Assembly: GCF_042434395.1 (NCBI RefSeq)
Contig: NZ_JBHLTP010000002.1
Coordinates: 1-64,000 of the forward strand
Length of the DNA stretch: 64,000 bases
Reading direction: 5' to 3'
DNA from: Pontibacillus salicampi
GTDB lineage: Bacteria > Bacillota > Bacilli > Bacillales > BH030062
Shown here: piece by piece, positions 17,333 to 25,460 of the stretch
Layout: the number at the start of each line of letters is the position of its first letter
Numbering within the stretch: position 1 is the stretch's first letter
Made by a program: the position numbers and the translations under genes
The notes under the pieces: generated by a model
Database searches by the model: none
What the model saw: the letters and a program-made list of their open reading frames with translations, nothing else
Told to the model about the DNA's origin: nothing

Positions 17333-18193
17333 ATGAATGCAATAGAAGTTGGTACAGTGCAAACGTTCACTGTCGCAAGAGAAACGGAGCACGGATATGT
17401 ATTAAGTAAAGCAGCAGAGGAAGTTATGCTCCATATAAACGATACAGCAGAAGAAATAGCAGTAAACGATAAAGTAGAGGCGTTTCTTTATCAGGATAAG
17501 CAAGGGAAAATAGTAGCCACTACTTATATTCCAACTATTTCATTTGAGCAATATGGTTGGTGTGAGGTCGTTGATAAGGTAGATAATCTCGGTGTATTCG
17601 TTACTATCGGAATCCCTAAGCATATCCTTGTATCCTATGATGACCTGCCGCAAAGTACAAGCCTGTGGCCTGAAATTCACGATAAATTGTATGTTTCTTT
17701 ACAGAAGGATAAGAGTAATCGTTTAATTGCGAAGCCTGCAACGGAAAATGTTATGGAGCGGGAAGCCGAACCAGCTCCACAAGATATGTTACACAAACCA
17801 ATTAGCGGACACGTCTATCGTTTAAATCCACATGGTTCTGCTATTTTGACAGAGGAAGGCTATCAAGGATTTATCCATTATACTGAACGGAAACAGGAAC
17901 CAAGACTAGGAGAATGGGTTCAAGGGAGAGTAATTGATGTGAAGGGTGTAGGAGCTCTAAATATATCCTTGCGTCCTGTAAAAGAGGAAGCATTGGGAGA
18001 AGACGCATCTCATATCCTTCAGTATATGGAAAATAACGGCGGTGTCATGCCATTTACGGACAAAAGCTCTCCAGACGATATTCGAGAGACATTCCATATT
18101 AGTAAAGCAGCATTTAAAAGAGCGATAGGCACCTTGATGAAACAAAAAAAGGTAAAACAAGAAGAAGGAAAAACCTCCCTAATATCGAAATAG
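17333..18193 (+). CDS. cvfB: CvfB-type S1 RNA-binding protein
   Basis: 286 aa from ATG 17333. It matches the CvfB/YitL family: three S1-like OB domains (residues about 1-65, 70-140 and 145-215) and a C-terminal winged helix (MPFTDKSSPDDIRETFHISK ... AIGTLMKQKKV). In Staphylococcus CvfB binds RNA and influences virulence gene expression; in Bacillus the role is poorly defined. The frame opens at TTG 17273 without a ribosome site. AGTAGG at 17321-17326 favours ATG 17333 or 17327. It has its own terminator. Confidence 0.88.
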   Translation: MNAIEVGTVQTFTVARETEHGYVLSKAAEEVMLHINDTAEEIAVNDKVEAFLYQDKQGKIVATTYIPTISFEQYGWCEVVDKVDNLGVFVTIGIPKHILVSYDDLPQSTSLWPEIHDKLYVSLQKDKSNRLIAKPATENVMEREAEPAPQDMLHKPISGHVYRLNPHGSAILTEEGYQGFIHYTERKQEPRLGEWVQGRVIDVKGVGALNISLRPVKEEALGEDASHILQYMENNGGVMPFTDKSSPDDIRETFHISKAAFKRAIGTLMKQKKVKQEEGKTSLISK

Positions 18194-18198
18194 TGTAG

Positions 18199-18229
18199 GA
18201 AGCTCTCTAATGAAAGAGAGCTTTTTTAT
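18199..18229 (+). terminator. Rho-independent terminator of cvfB
   Basis: AAGCTCTCT / AGAGAGCTT stem with a short loop, followed by TTTTTATT. Confidence 0.85.
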
Positions 18230-18276
18230 TATGGTTTTGTTAAATACTTAGAAGGGGCGTTTTAACGATAGCTTTT

Positions 18277-18444
18277 ATGATTCTTATCTCATTACTTGTA
18301 ATAGGTAGCATAATTATGGGGATATACAGTACGTACAAACATTATCACTATAAGGAACAAATGCTGTCCTTGGAACAACAAAAAATAGATTTAGAGCGAA
18401 GGAGAGTAGAGACAGAGGAGAAGAAGCAGCAAAGTCAGGCATGA
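18277..18444 (+). CDS. Small single-helix membrane protein with charged coiled-coil tail
   Basis: 55 aa. Residues 1-20 form a membrane helix (ILISLLVIGSIIMGIY). The rest is a heptad-like, highly charged stretch (KEQMLSLEQQKIDLERRRVETEEKK) that should form a short coiled coil in the cytoplasm. AAGGGG at 18251-18256 is 20 bases before ATG 18277, which is rather far, so the true start could be a non-ATG codon up to three codons earlier. No family recognised. It lies between cvfB and the methyltransferase gene. Confidence 0.5.
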   Translation: MILISLLVIGSIIMGIYSTYKHYHYKEQMLSLEQQKIDLERRRVETEEKKQQSQA

Positions 18445-18486
18445 TGGCTTAATGTGGAGCATTTAGCTAATAAAAGGGGGATAGAC

Positions 18487-19194
18487 ATGACTTCTGTTCG
18501 GAAGACCTATGATCGATTAGCACATACATATGAACATGATATAGATAACGACAGCCCATATAATGCATATTATGAACGTCCCGCTATGTTGAAAGCATTA
18601 CCAGAGAAGCTGGAGGGGAAAAATATATTGGATGCTGGCTGCTCTGCCGGATGGTATGCACAATATTTCGCGTCGAGGGGAGCAAACGTTACAGCAGTGG
18701 ATATAAGTCCAGAAATGATAGAAGCTGCAAAACGAAGAGCAGTCACCAATGTTACCTATATGTGTCATGATTTGGAGACTCCCCTTCCATTTAAAGACAA
18801 TTCCTTTGATATCATTTGTAGTTCACTTACGTTGCATTATATAAAGGAATGGTCATCTCCTTTTCAGGAACTCGCTCGGGTATTAAAGCCAGGAGGTCAG
18901 TTTTTATTTTCTGTTCATCATCCTTTTATGGACTATCATCAATTTTCTTGTGACGATTATTTTGAAACTACAAGGTTAACGGATGTTTGGGAAAAGCCCT
19001 CCATTACTATAGAAGTGAGCTTCTTTAGAAGGTCAATGCAAGATATTGTAAATTACACCACGTCCTTTTTTACATTAGATACGCTAATAGAACCAAAGCC
19101 TGTAGATAAAATGAAGGAAGTAAAGAGGGAGGCATATGAGAAGTTAATAAGAAGACCAAACTTTTTACTAGTGAAAGCAACATCAAGGAAATAA
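18487..19194 (+). CDS. Class I SAM-dependent methyltransferase
   Basis: 235 aa from ATG 18487 (AGGGGGAT eight bases upstream; the frame extends back to GTG 18454 without a site). SAM-binding motif I is ILDAGCSAGWYAQYFA near residue 50, motif II VTAVDISPEMIEAA, and LARVLKPGGQFLFS follows in the position of motif III. This is the UbiE/Methyltransf_11 type. Small-molecule substrate likely but unknown. It ends in a region with two hairpins. Confidence 0.82.
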   Translation: MTSVRKTYDRLAHTYEHDIDNDSPYNAYYERPAMLKALPEKLEGKNILDAGCSAGWYAQYFASRGANVTAVDISPEMIEAAKRRAVTNVTYMCHDLETPLPFKDNSFDIICSSLTLHYIKEWSSPFQELARVLKPGGQFLFSVHHPFMDYHQFSCDDYFETTRLTDVWEKPSITIEVSFFRRSMQDIVNYTTSFFTLDTLIEPKPVDKMKEVKREAYEKLIRRPNFLLVKATSRK

Positions 19195-19306
19195 GTAGCC
19201 GATGGGATTTAGTTAGCAAGCGAGTACTCTTAGTATATTGTTGTTTTCAATCATTCGAATGTTATGTCACGGGATAGGCTTACCGATTAGTGGGATAATG
19301 GTAGTG

Positions 19307-19360
19307 GTTCCCTAAGAGGAATCCTCCATTAGACATAATGTAGGATTCCTCTTAGGGAAC
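19307..19360. terminator. 19-bp perfect inverted repeat downstream of the methyltransferase
   Basis: GTTCCCTAAGAGGAATCCT at 19307-19325 and its exact complement at 19342-19360, with a 16-base loop. The following TATTTAATATT is A+T rich but is not a T run. It may be a terminator, or a processing or protein-binding site. Confidence 0.5.
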
Positions 19361-19383
19361 TATTTAATATTGTAAATTTGCGT

Positions 19384-19411
19384 GCTTCTCCCCCTTCTGG
19401 AGAAGCATTTC
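19384..19411 (+). terminator. Second hairpin upstream of the MerR gene
   Basis: GCTTCTCC / GGAGAAGC perfect 8-bp stem followed by ATTTCT. Weak terminator shape. Confidence 0.4.
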
Positions 19412-19432
19412 TAGTATATAAACATATTAGAG

Positions 19433-19464
19433 TTGACTGCGTGGTGCACCACATAGTTTACGAT
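19433..19464 (+). promoter_or_regulatory. MerR-type promoter with operator palindrome
   Basis: TTGACT at 19433-19438 and a TACGAT-like -10 at 19459-19464, with a long 20-base spacer. Centred in the spacer is the perfect palindrome GTGGTGCACCAC (19441-19452). A long spacer holding a dyad is the normal layout of promoters activated by MerR proteins, and the adjacent gene encodes one, so autoregulation is inferred. Confidence 0.55.
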
Positions 19465-19483
19465 ATAGGAAGGGGGAGGCAGA

Positions 19484-19858
19484 ATGTATAAAATAAGTGA
19501 ATTTGCTCGCATAACAGGATTAAGTAAAGAAACGTTACGGTATTATGCAGAGGTCAAATTGTTAGAACCAGCTTATATAGATCCCTATAATCATTATAGG
19601 TATTACGATGATGGCAGTTATTTTATAGCATTGCTATTAACAAAGTTACGACAATTTGGTTTTACGATTCAAGAGATGATTTCCGTAATGGAAGACGAAT
19701 CTTTCACTCATTTGGAAGAGATACTGTTGGAAAAACGTCAAAAAATACAAAATCAGATAGTAGAGTTGGAAACAAGGTTGAAAGAAATAGATCATTTTCT
19801 CGCATCTGGTAAGGAGGAAATACAAGATGATGGAATGGAAGGAAACGAAAATTATTGA
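19484..19858 (+). CDS. MerR-family transcriptional regulator
   Basis: 124 aa. The N-terminal winged helix has the MerR pattern YKISEFARITGLSKETLRYYAEVKLL, followed by NHYRYYDD and a coiled-coil dimerisation helix (residues 75-112). There is no obvious metal-binding cysteine cluster or long effector domain, so the ligand is unknown. Its end overlaps the start of the SRPBCC gene by 32 bases, so the two are co-translated. A likely operator is the palindrome in its own promoter. Confidence 0.85.
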   Translation: MYKISEFARITGLSKETLRYYAEVKLLEPAYIDPYNHYRYYDDGSYFIALLLTKLRQFGFTIQEMISVMEDESFTHLEEILLEKRQKIQNQIVELETRLKEIDHFLASGKEEIQDDGMEGNENY

Positions 19859-20291
19859 TGCAGATATTGAGGTAGTTTGGGAATTATTTAAAGATCGAAA
19901 TATAAGAACTATTATGCCTAAGGTAGAAGAACATACTCTAATAGAAAAAGAGGAGCATCAGGCAGGTGCCAAGCATCGACAAACCTATCGGGAAGGCAAG
20001 CGAGTAGAGACCTATATAGTAGAAACAGTAGCATACGAGGATCGAGATGATTACAAAAATAAACAAATTCAATTTGTATTAGGAAAAGCTTTTGAAATCG
20101 ATCTAACCTTTACACTTGAGAAGATAGGTAAGAACAAAACATCTTTCACGTATGCAGGAAGAAACAAGGGAGTAAATTTCGTGGGGAGAGCTATGCTGAG
20201 GCTAGGGAGCAAAAAGGGAAATATGGATGTTGTCCAAGAATTTATGAACCGTGTCCAATCACAGTCCATTCAGCAGGATGATAAACAATAG
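19827..20291 (+). CDS. SRPBCC-family (START/Bet v1-like) protein
   Basis: 154 aa. N-terminal EVVWELFKD and the overall alternation fit the SRPBCC hydrophobic-ligand fold, with a C-terminal amphipathic helix (MDVVQEFMNRVQSQS). The start overlaps the MerR gene, and AAGGAGG lies nine bases before ATG 19827. The pair may be a ligand-binding protein with its regulator, but the ligand is unknown. Confidence 0.7.
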   Translation: MMEWKETKIIDADIEVVWELFKDRNIRTIMPKVEEHTLIEKEEHQAGAKHRQTYREGKRVETYIVETVAYEDRDDYKNKQIQFVLGKAFEIDLTFTLEKIGKNKTSFTYAGRNKGVNFVGRAMLRLGSKKGNMDVVQEFMNRVQSQSIQQDDKQ

Positions 20292-20462
20292 GTCGGCATT
20301 CACTTGATTTCTCGCTTTCTAACGTAATAAGCGTACTTTTTTCATATACTCTCTTAATAGTCCTCCTATCGCTCCTATAAAACTAATGATGTATCTTAAG
20401 CTCAAGGGGCCGTTCATTTTCTATTATAAGACAAATATAAAAAATAAATGTTAAGTTAAAAT

Positions 20463-20505
20463 AACAAAATGTTATATTGACTTAACATTTTGTTTGGTAT
20501 ATTAT
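20463..20505 (+). promoter_or_regulatory. Promoter and operator of the XRE regulator gene
   Basis: TTGACT at 20477-20482, 17-base spacer, TATTAT at 20500-20505. A perfect 12-bp inverted repeat, AACAAAATGTTA at 20463-20474 and its complement at 20483-20494, brackets the -35 box. A second dyad (ATGTTAAGT at 20448-20456 with ACTTAACAT at 20480-20488) overlaps it. The position suits an autorepressor site for the XRE protein encoded next. Confidence 0.6.
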
Positions 20506-20537
20506 ATATAATAACAACATGAAAAAAGGAGTAAATC

Positions 20538-20765
20538 GTGTATTTATCTAATAGTGTTCGAGAGTTAAGGGCAAGGTATCAGTGGTCTCAACAAACATTG
20601 GCATCTAGAGTAGGAGTAACCCGACAAACCATCGCTGCTGTGGAGAAGGGAGAATACGTTCCATCTTTAGTATTAGCAATGAAGATCTGTCAGGAATTTG
20701 ATCTGTCAGTAGATGAGGTATTTGCGTTACATAAAGGAGCTGAAGAGAGTGAAAATGTCGACTAG
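20538..20765 (+). CDS. XRE-family helix-turn-helix regulator (YgzD/YvaO type)
   Basis: 75 aa, a single Cro/CI helix-turn-helix: VRELRARYQWSQQTLASRVGVTRQTI...EKGEYVPSLVLAMKICQEF. Short XRE proteins of this type usually stand beside a membrane protein gene, as here. GTG start with AAAGGAGT eight bases upstream. The last codons overlap the next gene. It is probably an autorepressor. Confidence 0.88.
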   Translation: MYLSNSVRELRARYQWSQQTLASRVGVTRQTIAAVEKGEYVPSLVLAMKICQEFDLSVDEVFALHKGAEESENVD

Positions 20766-21219
20766 TTATATCCTTCAAATTACAGTACTTTTGTTGTTTG
20801 GATGGGCATTAATATCGTTTTATGATGCTGTTAAGGGATTCAGGGAAATGGTAGTGAACCCGGATGTATTTATGTTTACTCTTGATCTTATTCCGATAAC
20901 CTTGTGCCTGCTTGTTGGAGGTACTATCGAACTTGCGTTTATGAGAAAACAAAGGAAAAAAGGGGTAGGGTGGAAGAAAATGCTTTTTCTTCCAATGGAA
21001 CTAAAAGAGGAAGATGAAAGGGAACAACAGATTACGGCAAAGGCTTGTCGAAATGCCTATATTGCAATGATATTTAGCTTTCCTATAATTGCTGGGTTTT
21101 TGATTGCTCAGCCCTTGTTATTCGAATACTTTTCTGGCTTTCCAATCGTTATATTATTATTGATCCCGCTCGTTCAAATTACTACTTACTATGTTTCCAT
21201 AAGTAAATCAATTCCATAA
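20749..21219 (+). CDS. Four-helix membrane protein paired with the XRE regulator
   Basis: 156 aa with four membrane helices (residues about 8-28, 42-62, 102-124 and 128-150). Between helices 2 and 3 lies a conserved-looking cytoplasmic segment, LPMELKEEDEREQQITAKA. The layout resembles small DUF2178/DUF3796-like membrane proteins that co-occur with XRE regulators. Function unknown. GTG 20749 has AAGGAG nine bases upstream and is preferred to ATG 20755. Overlap with the regulator gene indicates translational coupling. Confidence 0.7.
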   Translation: MKMSTSYILQITVLLLFGWALISFYDAVKGFREMVVNPDVFMFTLDLIPITLCLLVGGTIELAFMRKQRKKGVGWKKMLFLPMELKEEDEREQQITAKACRNAYIAMIFSFPIIAGFLIAQPLLFEYFSGFPIVILLLIPLVQITTYYVSISKSIP

Positions 21220-21308
21220 TGTAAGATTCTTTTTTACACATTTTAATAAGATAAGATAACACTATCCTTTTGCACATAAAGGATAATGACCCATGCTTAC
21301 CGAACTTC

Positions 21309-21352
21309 AAAAAAACAGACTCCCATTTCTTCTTGCTGAATTGGGAGCCTGT
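21309..21352 (-). terminator. Rho-independent terminator of mta
   Basis: About 13-bp stem built from AGACTCCCATTT and AATTGGGAGCCT. On the minus strand it is followed by seven T. Confidence 0.75.
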
Positions 21353-21370
21353 GTGAATTTCTAACCTCTT

Positions 21371-22135
21371 TTATTCTTGCTCCTGTTGGCTGCAATAAAC
21401 AATCATAGCTTTGCTCAAAAAAGGAGCCAATCCTGTTTTAATTGTATTAATATTGTTCGTGAATCGTTCATCTGTGACATAGAGGTCAGCTAAGCCACGG
21501 AAGATTTCTAACGTACAATCGTAGAAATAGGTAGTAATAACATTGCGCCACCTAGCCACGTGCTTTTGAACTTCCGCATCATCTGGGCCATAGTCCATTC
21601 TCTTCGCAATAGATACGTAAATATTATTTATTTCTTGTTGAATATTCTCCCAATCTTCTTCATCATATGATGCTGTGCGTCTATTTGATTCATCTACTAT
21701 CGCCTTTGGATACTTTTGTCTAACCTCCTCTTCATATTTTTTCTGATGTTTTTCAATTTCTACCTTATCAAATCCATTAAACATGTGATTTTCCTCCATT
21801 TCTTCCCCTCTTTCTAAAGCTTGAATAGAGGTGCGGACGGTTTGTAGCATTTGTTCCAATCTGGATTGTTTCTTTAAAAGCATCTCTTCATGCATCTGTA
21901 GAGCCTCTAGACGATCGAATTCTGGACTATCGAGCAAATTCTTAATGTCTCCAAGCGTAAGCCCCATTTCTTTGAAGAACATGATCTGCTGCAGTCGTTC
22001 AAGGTTGCTCCTCGTATAAACACGATAACCTGCAGGTGTAATCGAGTCAGGGGTTAGTAATCCAATTTCGTCATAGTGATGAAGAGTGCGTACGCTAACT
22101 CCAACAAGGTTAGCAACGTCTTTTACTTTAAACAT
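21371..22135 (-). CDS. mta: MerR-family multidrug regulator, Mta/TipAL type
   Basis: 254 aa. Residues 1-75 are a MerR winged helix (VKDVANLVGVSVRTLHHYDEIGLL, GYRVYTRSNLERLQQI), followed by a coiled coil (75-112). A TipAS-like ligand domain follows (about 125-250) with the family pattern YGPDDAEVQKHVARW, YDCTLEIFRGLADLYVTDERFT. Length and sequence match B. subtilis Mta, which activates drug-efflux genes. The promoter has its own MerR-type operator, so autoregulation is expected. No efflux pump is adjacent. Confidence 0.9.
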   Translation of the reverse strand: MFKVKDVANLVGVSVRTLHHYDEIGLLTPDSITPAGYRVYTRSNLERLQQIMFFKEMGLTLGDIKNLLDSPEFDRLEALQMHEEMLLKKQSRLEQMLQTVRTSIQALERGEEMEENHMFNGFDKVEIEKHQKKYEEEVRQKYPKAIVDESNRRTASYDEEDWENIQQEINNIYVSIAKRMDYGPDDAEVQKHVARWRNVITTYFYDCTLEIFRGLADLYVTDERFTNNINTIKTGLAPFLSKAMIVYCSQQEQE

Positions 22136-22157
22136 CGCTGTTCACCTCCTATGTATA

Positions 22158-22188
22158 AGAGTAATGTATCACGTAACGTAAGGGTCAA
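22158..22188 (-). promoter_or_regulatory. mta promoter with 19-bp MerR spacer operator
   Basis: On the minus strand: TTGACC, a 19-base spacer containing CTTACGTTACGTGA, then TACTCT. The 19-bp spacer and the TTACGTTACG-type element are what Mta/TipAL-class activators use. Confidence 0.65.
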
Positions 22189-22402
22189 TATTTTTTATAT
22201 GTCATTTTGTTCCATGTGATGTTAAAATATAAGGAATATTTCAATAGGTAATTCGTACTTCTTTTCCCTTGTTTACATCTTTGTCACGAGATTGTCACAG
22301 TAAGCTTGATAAGATAGGCAACAAGTCTGCTGATATCTCCGTTGAACATGGTAAAATGGAACATATATCGTTACGTTTCTCATAAGAAGGAGGGGTTCAT
22401 TC

Positions 22403-22930
22403 ATGGTATATGATATTGCCATCAGACCATTGTCACCTGCTGATTTCCTAATGATGACTAAGTGGCTTCGAACTGAGGAAGTGCTTCACTATTATGAAAG
22501 TGACGCTCAGGAATTATATACATATGAAAGTATTATTGAAAAGTACTCCCCCCGTTTGAATGGTGTTATTGATATACCCTCTTTTATTGTAGAGGTTGAT
22601 ACGGATCCAATTGGCTTCGTTCAGTCATATCGAGTAACCGCTGAAGAGATAGAAGCGTGGGGGCTTCCAAAAGGAAAAACCTACTTTACGTTTGACCAAT
22701 TTATTGGCGACCCTGATTTGTGGGGACAAGGAATTGGTTCTCAAATGATTAAGCGTTTCGTAGTGGAGCTACTAACCAAACACCAGCCAGATGGTGTTAT
22801 TGTTACACCAAACGTTACGAACGAGAGAGCGATTAAATGTTATGAGAAATGTGGTTTTCGTAAAGTAAATAAAATTGAAAACGATTTAAAGTGGATGCTA
22901 GTGTATGGAAATAGTATAGCATTCCAGTAG
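22403..22930 (+). CDS. GNAT acetyltransferase, AAC(6')-like
   Basis: 175 aa. Near the C-terminus FDQFIGDPDLWGQGIGSQMIKRFV and ERAIKCYEKCGFRKV match the aminoglycoside 6'-N-acetyltransferase / Acetyltransf_8 subgroup. The start RPLSPADFLMMTKWLRTEEVLHYY is also of that subgroup. Environmental bacilli carry such genes without proven resistance, so aminoglycoside use is only an inference. AGGAGGGG precedes ATG 22403. A short hairpin (22950-22965) follows the gene. Confidence 0.75.
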   Translation: MVYDIAIRPLSPADFLMMTKWLRTEEVLHYYESDAQELYTYESIIEKYSPRLNGVIDIPSFIVEVDTDPIGFVQSYRVTAEEIEAWGLPKGKTYFTFDQFIGDPDLWGQGIGSQMIKRFVVELLTKHQPDGVIVTPNVTNERAIKCYEKCGFRKVNKIENDLKWMLVYGNSIAFQ

Positions 22931-22948
22931 GCATAATGTAGGAAAGCA

Positions 22949-22970
22949 CATAAGGTGAGCCTTATCTTTT
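22949..22970 (+). terminator. Weak terminator after the AAC(6')-like gene
   Basis: ATAAGG / CCTTAT 6-bp stem with a TGAG loop, followed by CTTTT. Confidence 0.4.
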
Positions 22971-23033
22971 GATGAGAGAGGTCAAGCTCTGATACCGTAT
23001 TATTGTATTGAATAATGGAAAGGGGCTTTTCAC

Positions 23034-24053
23034 ATGAGTCATGAAAACGAACAAATTGTACTGGCAAGTCGTCCAGAAGGAATGCCAACTCATCAGAATT
23101 TTACTTACGAAACAATTGATACAAAACCACCTCAACAAGGGGAGGTTGTCGTTAAGAGCTTATATATTTCTGTAGACCCATATATGCGAGGACGTATGAG
23201 TGATCAAAAATCATACGTAGAGCCGTTCCAACTGAATCAGGTTGTTTCTGGCGGTGTTGTTGGAGAGGTTGTTGAATCTCAAAACGACTCTTTTAATGTA
23301 GGCGATAAAGTATTCGGAATGCTTGGCTGGCGACGCTTTAATGTGGTACCAGCTGAACAAATTCGTAAGGTAGATGGAGAAGCAGCTCCATTATCTGCCT
23401 ATTTGAGTGTATTAGGACTGACGGGACTTACTGCTTATTTCGGGTTACTCAATATCGGTAAACCGAAAGAAGGGGAGACGGTTGTCGTTTCAGGAGCAGC
23501 TGGTGCAGTAGGCATGGTCGTTGGTCAAATTGCTAAGATTCAAGGTGCACATGTCGTTGGGATTGCCGGTACCGATAAAAAAGTACAGTACCTAGTAGAA
23601 GAACTAGGGTTTGATTCTGCGATAAATTATAAAACAGTGGATAATATGCAATCCGCGCTGGAAGGTCTTTGCCCAAATGGGGTAGATGTGTATTTCGATA
23701 ATGTAGGCGGAGAGATATCAGATGCTGTTCTTAATCTATTAAATCCATTTGCCCGAATTCCATTATGTGGAGCAATCTCTTCCTATAATCGAACAGACGG
23801 TGATTTAGGTCCGCGTGTACAGACAAAATTGATTAAATCTCGTGCTGGAATTCAAGGCTTTATCGTTGGGGATTATGCCGATCGTTTCTCAGAAGGTGCT
23901 AAGCATTTAGCAAAATGGCTTTCTGAAGGAAAGTTAGTAAATGAAGAAACAATAGTTGAAGGCTTTGACAATGTACCTGATGCATTTCTTGGTCTTTTCT
24001 CTGGAGAGAATCTAGGTAAGCAGCTGGTGAAAGTTGCTGATCCGGAATATTAA
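23034..24053 (+). CDS. yfmJ: NADP-dependent medium-chain oxidoreductase, YfmJ type
   Basis: 339 aa. Zinc-free MDR of the leukotriene B4 12-hydroxydehydrogenase / prostaglandin reductase group: SVDPYMRGRM near residue 45, Rossmann loop VVSGAAGAVGMVVGQIAK near 155, YFDNVGG near 220 and AISSYN. Very similar to B. subtilis YfmJ. It probably reduces alpha,beta-unsaturated carbonyl compounds with NADPH, which is a detoxification role. Monocistronic, with AAAGGGG before the start and a terminator after. Confidence 0.9.
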   Translation: MSHENEQIVLASRPEGMPTHQNFTYETIDTKPPQQGEVVVKSLYISVDPYMRGRMSDQKSYVEPFQLNQVVSGGVVGEVVESQNDSFNVGDKVFGMLGWRRFNVVPAEQIRKVDGEAAPLSAYLSVLGLTGLTAYFGLLNIGKPKEGETVVVSGAAGAVGMVVGQIAKIQGAHVVGIAGTDKKVQYLVEELGFDSAINYKTVDNMQSALEGLCPNGVDVYFDNVGGEISDAVLNLLNPFARIPLCGAISSYNRTDGDLGPRVQTKLIKSRAGIQGFIVGDYADRFSEGAKHLAKWLSEGKLVNEETIVEGFDNVPDAFLGLFSGENLGKQLVKVADPEY

Positions 24054-24062
24054 TTAAAATGC

Positions 24063-24090
24063 AGCTACCCTTTATTGGGTAGCTTTTTTA
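24063..24090 (+). terminator. Rho-independent terminator of yfmJ
   Basis: AGCTACCC / GGGTAGCT stem with a 6-base loop and six T. Confidence 0.85.
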
Positions 24091-24296
24091 CGTGAATTAC
24101 ATTCTTGTTTCCCCCCTATACAGGGGCAATCATATACGTATGGACCTGGAAATCAAGTTCTCTAAACTCTCCCGATTATAGGGTGGATATAACCTTGACA
24201 GTAATCCTTTACAGAGATTTCCATTTAAAAGTCGCGCTTTTCTGTTTATTTAGCATGTAGACTCCGATAGACTAGTAAAGAAAGGGAGGAAGATAC

Positions 24297-25448
24297 ATGA
24301 AGGCATTTACACATGCTAGTGGTTATGATGGTAACGGTAATTGGTTTACGGATAAGACTATTCTTTTTAACAATGGAACAATAGAAGCAATTCAAGATGA
24401 AAAGCCATCTGCTGCTTATGAGGTTATCGATGTGAGTGGTAAAGTTATTACACCCGGTTTAATTGATGTACATACTCATATTGGAGTATTCGAGCAAGGA
24501 ATTGGACAAGAGGGACATGATTTTAATGAAACAAGCAATGCTACAACAGCAGAGATAAGAGCACTTGATGGAATTAATCCATTTGATAAGGGATTTGAGG
24601 ACGCTAGAGCAGGAGGCATCACGACAGTTCAAATTCTCCCTGGGAGTGCGAATGTCATCGGTGGTGAGATGGTTGTGGTGAAAACAGTAGGTACAGTTGT
24701 GGATGACATGGTAGTTCGCAACCCGTCTGGCTTAAAGGCTGCTACCGGTGAAAACCCTAAGCGAGTCCATGGCGGCAAGGGGAAGCTCCCTACTACTCGA
24801 ATGGGGGTAGCTGCATTACTTCGTAAAAAGCTAATCGAAGCTCAAAATTACTTACAATCTTTGGAAAAGGAGCAACATGACCGAAATTTGGAGATGGAAC
24901 AAATCGCCAAAGTCTTACGAAGGGAAATACCGCTTCGAGTACATGCGCACCGTGCTGAGGATATCGCAACCGTGATACGAGTGAAGAATGAATTTTCTAT
25001 TGATGTGACCATCGAGCATGGGACAGAAGGTCACTTTATAATTGATCTTCTTCAACAGCATCCACAAATCAGTATTGCTGTAGGACCTACGATGACATCC
25101 CGATCTAAAGTAGAGTTAGCTCACAGAGGGTGGCACACGTTAACAGCTCTACAGGAGGCTGGCATTCCGTTTACCATCACCACTGATCATCCCGTTGTTA
25201 CCATAGAACATTTAATGACTAGTGCCATTATGGGAGTGAAGCATGGTCTAAAGGAATCGATTGCTCTACAATCTATCACTTTATTTGGGGCCAAGCACCT
25301 TGGAATCGAGCATCGTGTCGGATCTATTGAAGAAGGTAAAGATGCAGATATGGTTATTTGGGAAGGGGACCCCTTTGACCTTAGGAATAGTGTTGAAGCG
25401 ACGTTCATTAATGGTTATATGGTCTATAGTAAACATGATAATTCTTAA
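24297..25448 (+). CDS. Metal-dependent amidohydrolase (imidazolonepropionase-like)
   Basis: 383 aa, amidohydrolase superfamily. Metal ligands are seen in order: GLIDVHTHIG near residue 60, HAHRAEDI near 218, IEHGTEGH near 243 and TDHP near 298. The C-terminal beta part ends GKDADMVIWEGDPFDLRNS, typical of cyclic amidases and Xaa-Pro-type peptidases. The frame stops 12 bases before a DmpA-type peptidase gene. Together they may break down a cyclic or beta-amino peptide, but the substrate is unknown. A GGGAGGAAG site precedes ATG 24297. Confidence 0.85.
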   Translation: MKAFTHASGYDGNGNWFTDKTILFNNGTIEAIQDEKPSAAYEVIDVSGKVITPGLIDVHTHIGVFEQGIGQEGHDFNETSNATTAEIRALDGINPFDKGFEDARAGGITTVQILPGSANVIGGEMVVVKTVGTVVDDMVVRNPSGLKAATGENPKRVHGGKGKLPTTRMGVAALLRKKLIEAQNYLQSLEKEQHDRNLEMEQIAKVLRREIPLRVHAHRAEDIATVIRVKNEFSIDVTIEHGTEGHFIIDLLQQHPQISIAVGPTMTSRSKVELAHRGWHTLTALQEAGIPFTITTDHPVVTIEHLMTSAIMGVKHGLKESIALQSITLFGAKHLGIEHRVGSIEEGKDADMVIWEGDPFDLRNSVEATFINGYMVYSKHDNS

Positions 25449-25460
25449 TGAGGTGTAGGA

